From Siphonodentalium dalli (Eukaryota; Mollusca; Scaphopoda; Gadilida; Siphonodentaliidae), in NCBI GenBank assembly GCA_032622095.1, contig CP136062.1:144108351-144172350 (forward strand): a stretch of 64,000 nucleotides of DNA, in the 5' to 3' direction. Positions within the stretch are counted from its first letter, which is position 1; each line of letters begins with the position of its first letter. This document shows, in pieces, positions 56,166 through 64,000 of the stretch. The notes below the pieces were generated by a model. The model worked only from the letters and a program-made list of their open reading frames with translations. It made no database searches and was not told where the DNA came from. The translations under genes and the position numbers were made by a program.

Positions 56166-57904
56166 GTCTAATTATACCGGTCGCTGTTGCCGGGAAAATT
56201 GGTCGAAATTGTCGGACTAAATGAAAGTGTGTTCGGGTCAACAGGGATGTATTGCTGTTTCATTATGACAGGGGTGGTTGCGTACAGGAGCGGCGGACAG
56301 AGATATCATTTAAAAAAAACCGGCAGTCAAATAGGAAGTGTTTCGGGGAAGGGGGCTAGCTCTGGATCAAATTAAAGTATGTTCGGGTCAACAGGGACGT
56401 ATTGATGTTGCAATGTTACAGAGCGGTTCGCAAAAATACTATCAGTGACCAAGTGTGGATTCCCACCATAATTTCGAGTACCAAAGCCGGAGATCGATCC
56501 TGCGATGATATGTCGCCAAACAAGTTTTGGGATGTCAAAGATTCGGATGATATACTCCGCAATTTTACCATTTCTGCTTGAAAATATCCCCATTATCATT
56601 TGGACAGCCTGCACATGGACCATCTTTATGGTCAGGATGCATGTGTAGGCACGTGGCGACAGGGTGGGGTTGTCTCACCCTCAACTCTGATAAAAAATTA
56701 AACAGTTGGAAATTTCAATCCCGACACTACATTAGTTTGAAATCTCACACCCACAATAGGTTTGAAATTGTTCTTGTAGTTTGATTTTCCAACAATTTAT
56801 TAGGGGGGTGTTGTTGTTTCAGACCAACATGTGCATATGTTTACTTTGGGTCAAAATTTTGGACTGAAATGGCCATCAGTTGGACATTTTCCAACCTTAG
56901 CTAGAAATTTCCAACAAATGAAAAGTTGTCCAGGTCTTTCCCCAGTCAAAAACTGTTAGTCAATTTAAGAGAACAATATTTTTACATTTAAGGGGGGGAG
57001 GAATTCAGAAATGGCAATAAGAGAGTTTCAACAAAGAATGTCTCTGGGTTTATCTGGTGTACCGAACGGGGAAAAGTAATATTTCAACCTCTCAAATGTA
57101 TTAAAATCCATTGTTTTTATCACTTCTTAATAATATTGTACATATTCTCTATACAATACAGTTGATGAAATTCAACATTGTTCGCCAGATAGATCCAGAA
57201 TTTCTTTTAAAAATACTTCGTTAAAATCTCCTGCCATTTGTTACTAGATGAATGCAAAACCATCTTGCAGACCAATTGCAGTTATTCTATCTGCCGCGAA
57301 TTTATCAATAAAAGGTATCCCACTTCCTTTAATTTAAACACGTCAGATCGAAGTTCACTACCCGTACATATCTTGTCCATGTGGCAAGGTAGACTAAATG
57401 TAGTATTTATCTTGCTCGTTGTAAAATGCGAAGGAGAGGGGAAAAGTGAGGGCAGTAATTTCCAGTAAATAGGCTGAAGGTGTTGTCTTCGTAGATTTTT
57501 CAAGAGTTATATAACCTGGACATGGCATAGCCTACATGTACCAGATAATCGTCTGCACCTTTCAGCATGTATTGTTTAATTGGATGTAAACATTATTTGC
57601 AGTCATATCTCATCGTTGATATTTGTATGGTTTAAGTGTGCAAAAATAAAGGGAATTATTAAAACGTATATATATTGTAAAGACGTATATATATCTCATA
57701 GGTGAGCTCATTTCCAGGATGGATAACTCTTGAAAAACATATGAAGCCAAAACTGTTCGCTTTTGGTGATAAACATGCTTTCTGTTGTGATTTTGGGACG
57801 TGTATCGGAGGATTATAAGATGGAAAATAGAGTTTTATCGGCGATGCAAGGAGCCGGTAAATCAAATAGTTTTCATCGCGTGATGGTTCAAGAGCGTTCG
57901 TATC
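56166..57904. other. No secure gene; short direct repeat
   Basis: A direct repeat of about 45 bp built around GTTCGGGTCAACAGGG occurs at about 56221-56265 and 56381-56425. A minus-strand frame (56372-56623) and an overlapping cysteine-rich one (PCAGCPNDNG, about 56579-56610) are open, but neither has a known domain or convincing splice context. The rest is AT-rich and unassigned. Confidence 0.4.
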
Positions 57905-58310
57905 CACAGTGTCGTTGATACAGAGCGTGTATATATACGAGTATACGAGTATAAATACGGCTCAATCGACCGTCTCGAGACGAAATTTCGTACCCAATTT
58001 CGTACGTGACCTTGACCTTGAAACGGCTATTCATAAATGATATATATGTGTTTGTGTGCGTCAAATCGGGTAAAACTGGCCCATTTCGACAAAATTTCAT
58101 ACCTAGTGCTACTTTTGTCCGGGAGGTGTTTTGGACGGGTCAAACCTTGCACACGACATGACCTTCAAAATGGTCAATTCAAGGTCAAATCGGGTAAAAC
58201 TGGCGGATTTCGACGAAATTTTATACCTAGGTGCAACACACGTGTCCCGGAAGCTGTTGCAATTGCAATGTCATGGGACAAACCACGCCAGTGGCGGGCT
58301 AATCTGCTAG
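57905..58310 (+). mobile_element. Helitron-like unit, 5' end degenerate
   Basis: Contains the Helitron phrases GACGAAATTTCGTAC and GGTCAATTCAAGGTCAAATC and ends CACGCCAGTGGCGGGC, then TAATCTGCTAG. The 5' limit is approximate. It begins the second plus-strand array. Confidence 0.65.
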
Positions 58311-59152
58311 TCTACTATATAATCTGAGACTTCCGTATATATATATATATGTATGTGTGTATATATATGTGTACTTCATAGAATCGAAAAAGGCTGGTCG
58401 GATCGAGCTCAATTTTCGTATATAAGGGTAAAATCCCACAGACACCGTAGTTGTCGCGTTTTTGGAGAAGCTCTGAGCACCCTTTCTCCACTCCCAATCA
58501 TCAAAATCACCGCGAACGGCACTGCGGTGGTTAATCAAGTGATAATGTAATGAGCGTTGTATATGACGCGTCGCTATAAAAAGAGCGTTTGTTTGCAATT
58601 CAACGCAACGCAGAGATATACGGGAACAATATTTTGAGTGCTCTCCGCATGCTCGATTGAGTTCAAACTTCCTATCTAAGGGTAAAGGAGAAGCTTTGAG
58701 CACCCTTTCTCCACTCACAATCATCAAAATCACTGCGAACGGCACTGTCTACATTGCGTCATTATACAGACATGAGCGTGTTGTGTAAATCTTACATACT
58801 CAGGGCCTCCTAGGAACGCGGATCGGGTCAGTTTTTCCGCCCTAGGTGATGTTCACCTTGAAACGGGTACCCACAAATTATATATATGCGTTGTGTGATT
58901 CTTACGTACTTAGGGCTTCCTATGAACGCGGATCGGGTCAGTTTTTCCGCCCACACTTGCTACCTACGGGAAGTGTCATGAACGGGTTAAATTGTGACCC
59001 CGACCTGACCTTGACCTTGAAAATGATCAATTCAAGGTCAAATCGGGTAAAATATTGAAAAACCAAAAATTTATTAAAAAAACAATTTAAATTCAAAAAT
59101 TAAAATTGTCATGTTTCTGACGAACCACGCCAGTGGCGGGCTAACCTGCTAG
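58311..59152 (+). mobile_element. Helitron-like unit, family V-like
   Basis: Starts TCTACTATATAATCTGAGAC and ends CACGCCAGTGGCGGGC, then TAACCTGCTAG. The interior shares CGCGGATCGGGT(C/A)AGTTTTTCC blocks with 33248-34180 and 61175-61999. A segment near 58650-58740 repeats the unit's own 5' region. Confidence 0.7.
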
Positions 59153-60131
59153 CTACTATATATTTTGAGAACTACGTATATGTGTGTGTGTGTATATATG
59201 TGGGTACTTTATAGAATCGAAAACGAATGGTCGATCGAGCTCAATCTTCGTATATAAGGGTAAAATCCCACGGGGATCGTCCACGTCGCATTTTGGACAA
59301 GCTCAGAGCACTGCTTCTCCCTTCCCAATCATCAAAATCACCGCAAACGACACTTCGGGGGTTAAGGCATCAGCGATCTTTATATTGACCGTATTTGGAG
59401 TAGTTAACCGACAAACGCTCTGTATTGCCATCGACGTTGCTAAACGGTTAACCATGCGTACGAAACTACGGACGCAAAACGCGAAATGCATTTATCTCGA
59501 TTAAAAAGGCAGAATTAACGTGTTGTGTGATTCTTATGTCTGTCGTTCCTAGGAACGTGGGAATTTTTCAATCATACCTCTTTTAGGGACGGGTACTGCG
59601 TGTTGTGTGAAAACAAAAAATGCGTGTTGTGTGATTCTTATGTCTGTCGTTCCTAGGCACGGGGGAAATGTGTGATAATTATGTCTGTCGTTCCTAGGCA
59701 CGGGGGAAATTTTCATCTGGTCACTTTTTCCGCCCGATGTTCCTTAAATCATACCTCTTTTAGGGACGGGTACTGCGTGTTTAGTGATTCTTATGTCTTC
59801 TTCATCGCAATCGGGTAAAATAAGGTCTAATCGGGTAAAATATTGAAAAACCAAAAACTAAATTAAAAAAACTCAAAAATCCAGTAAATTAAAAATGCAC
59901 GGGTCAAATATTGAAAAACCAAAAATTAAATTAAAAAATTAATCCAAAAAATTAATTCAAAAATCCAGTAAATTAAAAATGCACAATTAACTCATGTTAT
60001 AAACAAAAAATTAATATTAACTATTAACTCATTGAATTTTTTTTTTTTTAATTAATTAAAAAAATTAATTAAAAAAATTAAAAATTGTCATGTTTCTGAC
60101 GAACGCCACCAGTGGCGGGCTAACCTGCTAG
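59153..60131 (+). mobile_element. Helitron-like unit, family I-like 5' half
   Basis: The 5' half resembles family I (GGCATCAGCGATCTTTATATT). The 3' half contains repeated TGTCTGTCGTTCCTAGGCAC blocks and an A-rich stretch, then GCCACCAGTGGCGGGC and TAACCTGCTAG. Confidence 0.7.
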
Positions 60132-61174
60132 TCTATACTATATATTTTGAGACTTCGTATATGTGTGTGTGTGTGTGTACTTCATAGAATCCAAAACGCG
60201 TGTACACATTTAGCTCAAACTTCCTATGTAAGTGTCAAATCACACCGACACGACCGTGGTCGCAGTTTAGAAAAGCTCAGAGCACCAGTTCTCCAATCTC
60301 AAATCACCGCAAAGGCACGGCGTGGGTTAATCAAGTGATTATTTAATGAGCGTTTGTTTTTGACGCATCTCTATAAAGAGCGTCTGTTTGCCATTCAACG
60401 TTATTTGCATCTGCAGAGAGATATACGGAACATACATTAAATTTAAAAAACATTTGTTTCTGACCAACCCTGCGAGCACGGATGGCGCGCTTTGTTTTTA
60501 CAGTATATAGTTATATACCGAAATCATCCCAGATAATCACGAATATAGCATCAGATTTCTCCCCAGATATACCGTTATATAAAGCTACTGGAATCTGCCA
60601 ATCTACGGGAAATTCCAGGGAATGCCGATTGAGCTCAAACTTGCTACCCACGGGAAGTGTCATATATATGAGTGTGTCCTTTATAGACTCGAACCGATTG
60701 AGCTCAAACTTGCTAAATAAGAAAATAGCCCCCAAGCCGTAAATATCAACAACAACGATATTACTAAATACACGTTTTCGGCAATGTGCGAGTTTTCGGG
60801 GAGCCGTCATGCCAACAACAACGACCCGAAGCCCTGAATGCCAACAACAGATTCAATGCAATGTTATCTATTATGCAGAGAGATTTCACGACATTACGAC
60901 GGTTACGGCAGACTCAAAATATTATGCAGACAGATTTCCCGACGGGAAGCGTTTGTTTTAAATTCAATGCAATGTTATCGTAGAGAGATTTCACGAAACA
61001 AAGAATGCGTTGTCTGTCGTTCCTAATTTAAAATTAAAAAAAATTAACAATAAAAAAACAATTCAGAAACAAAATATATTAAATTTAAAAAACATTAAAT
61101 TCATATTCAAAAATGTCATGTTTCTGAAACAAAGCCATGGGACGAATGCCGCCAGTGGCGGGCTAACCTGCTAG
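60132..61174 (+). mobile_element. Helitron-like unit, family III
   Basis: The sister of the first array unit (7497-9650): both have the ACATTAAATTTAAAAAAC segment before CCCTGCGAGCACGG. This copy lacks the 1.05-kb insertion and so shows the empty site. Confidence 0.75.
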
Positions 61175-61999
61175 TCTACTATATATTTTGAGACTTCCGT
61201 ATATATATGTGTGTGTGTGTATATGTGTACTTCATAGAATCGAAAAAGGCTGGTCGGATCGAGCTCAAATTTCGTATATAAGGGTAAAATCGCACATACA
61301 CCGTAGTTGTTGCGTTTTGGAGAAGCTCTGAGCACCCTTTCTCCACTCCCAATCATAAAAATCACCACGAACGGCACTGGGGTGGTTAATCAAGTGATAA
61401 TTTAATGATCGTTGTATATGACGCGTCGCTATAAAAATAGCGTTTGTTTGCAATTCAACGCAATGCAGAGATATACGGGAACAATATTTTGAGTGCTCTC
61501 CGCATGCTTGATTGAGTTCAAACTTCCTATCTAAGGGCAAAATCCCACGGACACCGTAGTTGTCGCGTTTTGGAGAAGCTCTGAGCACCCTTTCTCCACT
61601 CCCAATCATCAAAATCTACATTGCGTCATTATACAGACATGAGCGTGTTGTGTGGTTCTTACATACTCAGGGCTTCCTAGGAACGCGGATCGGGTCAGTT
61701 TTTCCGCCCTAGGTGATTTTCACCTCGAAACGGGTACCCACAAATTATATATATATATGTGCATGTGTCCTTTATAGACTCGAACCGATTGCGCTCACAC
61801 TTGCTACCTACGTGAAGTGTCATGAACGGGTTAAATTGTGACCCCGACCTGACCTTGACCTTGAAAATGATCATTTCAAGGTAAAATCGAGTAAAATATT
61901 GAAAAACCAAAAATTCATTAAAAAAAAAAAAATTTAAATTCAAAAATTTAAATTGTCATGTTTCTGACCAACCACGCCAGTGGCGGGCTAACCTGCTAG
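61175..61999 (+). mobile_element. Helitron-like unit, family V-like
   Basis: Starts TCTACTATATATTTTGAGAC and ends CACGCCAGTGGCGGGC, then TAACCTGCTAG. Like 58311-59152 it repeats its own 5' region internally (about 61508-61610). Confidence 0.7.
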
Positions 62000-62821
62000 T
62001 CTACTATATATTTTGAGACTTCCGTATGTATATATATGTGTGTGTACATATATATGTGGGTACTTCATAGAATCGAAAACGGCTGGTCGGATCGAGCTCA
62101 AATTTCGTACATAAGGGTAAAAACCCACGGGGATCGTCGATGTCGCATTTTGGACAAGCTCAGAGCACCGCTTCTCCCTCCCAGTCACAAAAAATGGCAC
62201 CATGGGGGGTTAACACACCAACGCTCCTTATATCTTCCATATTGGGAGATTTAATCGATTAACGTTCTTTATAGTCATCGACGTTGCTGCTAAACGATCA
62301 CCACATGCGTACGAAATACGGATGCAAAACGCGAAATGAATTTATCACGATTAAAAAGGCAGAATTGATCCAAGAGGCGTAACTCTACATTTTGTATATA
62401 TGTATGACGGGAACTACATAGCCGTGATTTGTTGGCGAGAAAATGGCTCCCAAACCGTGAATGCCAACAACAATGACTCTTTTAGGGACGGGTACCATTA
62501 GTTACTATAGCGGTGAATGCCAACAACAACGATATAATGCCAACAACAACGACTCTTTTAGGGACGGGTACCATTAGTTAATATAACCGTGAATGCCAAC
62601 AACAACGACATATGCTATTTTCTCTTTACGGCAATGTGAGAATATTCCGGTGGCCCCCAAGCCGTGAATGCCAACAACAACGACAATGTTGGCATACCTC
62701 TTTCAGGGACGGTACCATAATTTCTCTTGATTACAAAGGCACAATTAACTCATTGAAAAGCCAAAAAATGTCATGTTTCGGACAAACGCCACCAGTCTAA
62801 CATGCCAGTCTAACCTGCTAG
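62000..62821 (+). mobile_element. Helitron-like unit with TGCCAACAACAACGA repeats
   Basis: Several interspersed copies of TGCCAACAACAACGA (about 62460-62680) and GGGACGGGTACCAT lie in the 3' half. The hairpin is damaged (GCCACCAGTCTAACATGCC), but TAACCTGCTAG is kept. Confidence 0.65.
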
Positions 62822-62845
62822 TCTACTATATATTTTGCGACTTCC

Positions 62846-62904
<59 letters not shown>

Positions 62905-62906
62905 TG
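62822..62906 (+). mobile_element. Helitron 5' stub running into long (TA)n
   Basis: TCTACTATATATTTTGCGAC and then about 58 bp of (TA)n, after which Helitron homology stops. The next element or host DNA begins, so the last unit is broken at its microsatellite. Confidence 0.75.
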
Positions 62907-63049
62907 TCCAAGAATAACATGTCTATAGAAAATTAATTAATTTAAATAAAATGTCTATAGGCCTTTCGTGGTATTGCCACTTTTCAATAGACGATAAATT
63001 GAATTATGACGTCATAGTGTCAAGGGAGATAACTCAGCTTCACACAACG
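62907..63049. other. Probable 3' UTR of the Penelope-like fragment
   Basis: Lies just downstream of the natural stop on minus. It has a TCTATAGACAT/ATGTCTATAG pair near 62920-62960. I looked for a hammerhead-ribozyme core and did not find one. Confidence 0.4.
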
Positions 63050-63573
63050 TCATTTCCTGGGCGCATTTAGCTTGCTTCGGAAGTGTTCAATGTAGAAATC
63101 TTCCTTCCGGGTTCGGCGTATTCTGTTTGCTGAGAACAGTTTTTGGAATGGGAAGATCGAATATTCATTCTTTCCACATTCATCCAAATGCTCAATCAGT
63201 GCATCCGCGTTCTTTCTCGTAATTTATTGCCTGTTTCTCCGATATAACTTTCCGAACATCCATGACAGACAATACAATATATAATATCTTCCGAGTTACA
63301 GTCCATAGATATATTCGGATAGAATGTCATTCCATTTTTTAATGTCAGTGACCTTTCATTGTGAAGGTAATTGCATGTGCCACACTGTTTTTCACCACAT
63401 TTACCGACTATGTGATTTGGAATCCCATCAGTTGTGAACTTTTCTTTCGTCAATATTTTTTTCAGATTTTTCGGTTGGCGTTTGCTAGGTAGAATGTCAT
63501 CTGATTTTATTATAGAATTCATTTTTTCACTTTTCTGTATGATGGGGAAGAGATGTTTTGCAACTGTAGCCAT
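63050..63573 (-). pseudogene. Penelope-like retroelement, C-terminal GIY-YIG endonuclease fragment
   Basis: Penelope-like elements encode an RT followed by a GIY-YIG endonuclease that nicks the target. The minus-strand frame has the linker KRQPKNLKKILTKEKF, the zinc-like CGEKQCGTC, then DIIYCIVCHGC and ESYIGETGNKLRERT, the Penelope version of GIY-YIG with its CHGC motif. The frame ends at a TGA after RMH (63196). The expected C-terminus (ALIEHLDECGKNEYS, FPFQKLF, KEDFYIEHFRSKLNAP) follows in another frame, so one frameshift lies near 63200-63215. The natural stop would be 63050-63052. RT sequence is missing upstream; the element is 5'-truncated at about 63573 beside a hairpin. Confidence 0.87.
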
Positions 63574-63598
63574 ATTAGGATGGCTACATCTCTTCCCC
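63544..63598. repeat. Hairpin at the Penelope truncation point
   Basis: GGGGAAGAGATG and CATCTCTTCCCC, with an inner TAGCCAT/ATGGCTA pair, form a hairpin of about 55 bp at the 5' break of the retroelement. Confidence 0.8.
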
Positions 63599-64000
63599 GT
63601 GGTAGTTAATGCGCGCTGTCCGTTGATTGCCTATTGTGAGCGGCCAGTAAGCGCTATTCGTTGATTGCTTATTGTGTTGTATGCGAGATGTCGAGCGGTC
63701 AGTAATTAGCCAGGTGTGGGTGTCGAGTCGCGATTGATTTGTTAGCTCAATCGGTGTGCTCAACTCGGGATTGGCAATACTTGAAACGGGTACCAGCAAA
63801 TGACCTTGGGCGATATTTCGGGCATCAGCATCAACGTGAAATTTGTTATGTATGGTCAACTCGGGACGTGGAATATTTTTGTCGGGTCAGTTTGTCCACC
63901 CGACGTGACCTTGAAACGGGTACCCGTAAATGATATTTCGGCCAGTTGCAGTCTGATTTCACACACGTTGCTGGTTTCATTTGATGAATTTTTCTTAATA
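63599..64000. other. Helitron-like fragments; no gene
   Basis: GACCTTGAAACGGGTACCCG (about 63908) and a related GAAACGGGTACCAG (about 63783) match phrases inside the Helitron units, but no end structure is visible. A local repeat of CGTTGATTGC(C/T)TATTGTG occurs at 63620 and 63659. Confidence 0.45.

Noticed and set aside
56372-56700. Minus-strand open frame and an overlapping cysteine-rich frame (PCAGCPNDNG)
   Set aside because: Possible exons, but two frames compete, the donor is weak (GTAAAA) and I recognise no domain. A downstream frame resembling the same words is broken by stops.
62907-63049. Hammerhead ribozyme expected in some Penelope-like elements
   Set aside because: I looked for CTGATGA and GAAA with pairing arms in the short 3' region and found none; the element may be truncated or of a clade lacking it.

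Overview
This is eukaryotic, almost certainly invertebrate animal DNA. It is AT-rich, has host coding exons with GT/AG splice sites, and is dominated by transposable elements. I see no bacterial genes, rRNA, tRNA or CRISPR. A thrombospondin type-1 (TSP1) exon and a C-type lectin exon, together with Helitron, ISL2EU, PIF/Harbinger, Penelope-like and CR1/L2- and jockey-like elements, fit a marine lophotrochozoan such as a mollusc. The species cannot be fixed from the sequence.

Layout. 1-4.2 kb: intronic or intergenic host DNA with one TSP1 exon on the minus strand. 4.88-7.3 kb: a decayed jockey/CR1-like LINE split by a 1.2-kb foldback element. 7.5-34.18 kb: about 31 non-autonomous Helitron-like units, nearly all head-to-tail and sharing exact CTAG|T junctions. 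They fall into families I to VI and form higher-order repeats: a I+II dimer of about 1.32 kb and a III-IV-II-I tetramer of about 3.19 kb. The array is interrupted by one CR1/L2 LINE 3' end. 34.64-46.45 kb: an ISL2EU-type DNA transposon bounded by 34-bp inverted repeats. It has a decayed THAP-DDE transposase on plus and a spliced SWIM-YqaJ nuclease gene on minus. It is split by a mariner-like palindromic MITE, which is split by a 5.27-kb PIF/Harbinger element with an intact transposase and a Myb/SANT partner, which itself holds a foldback MITE. 46.5-52.5 kb: host DNA with a C-type lectin exon on minus, a long-inverted-repeat element and permuted dispersed repeats. 52.5-55.5 kb: minus-strand Helitrons with a 120-bp minisatellite. 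57.9-62.9 kb: a second plus-strand Helitron array. 63.05-63.6 kb: a Penelope-like GIY-YIG fragment.

How the parts relate. The only host coding evidence is two extracellular-module exons on the same strand. The rest is selfish DNA in layers. The clearest stories are the Helitron-to-satellite array, and the four-level nest in which one arm of a palindrome records the pre-insertion site of the element inserted in the other arm. Most of the short reading frames repeated through the Helitron arrays are by-products of repeat conservation, not genes.
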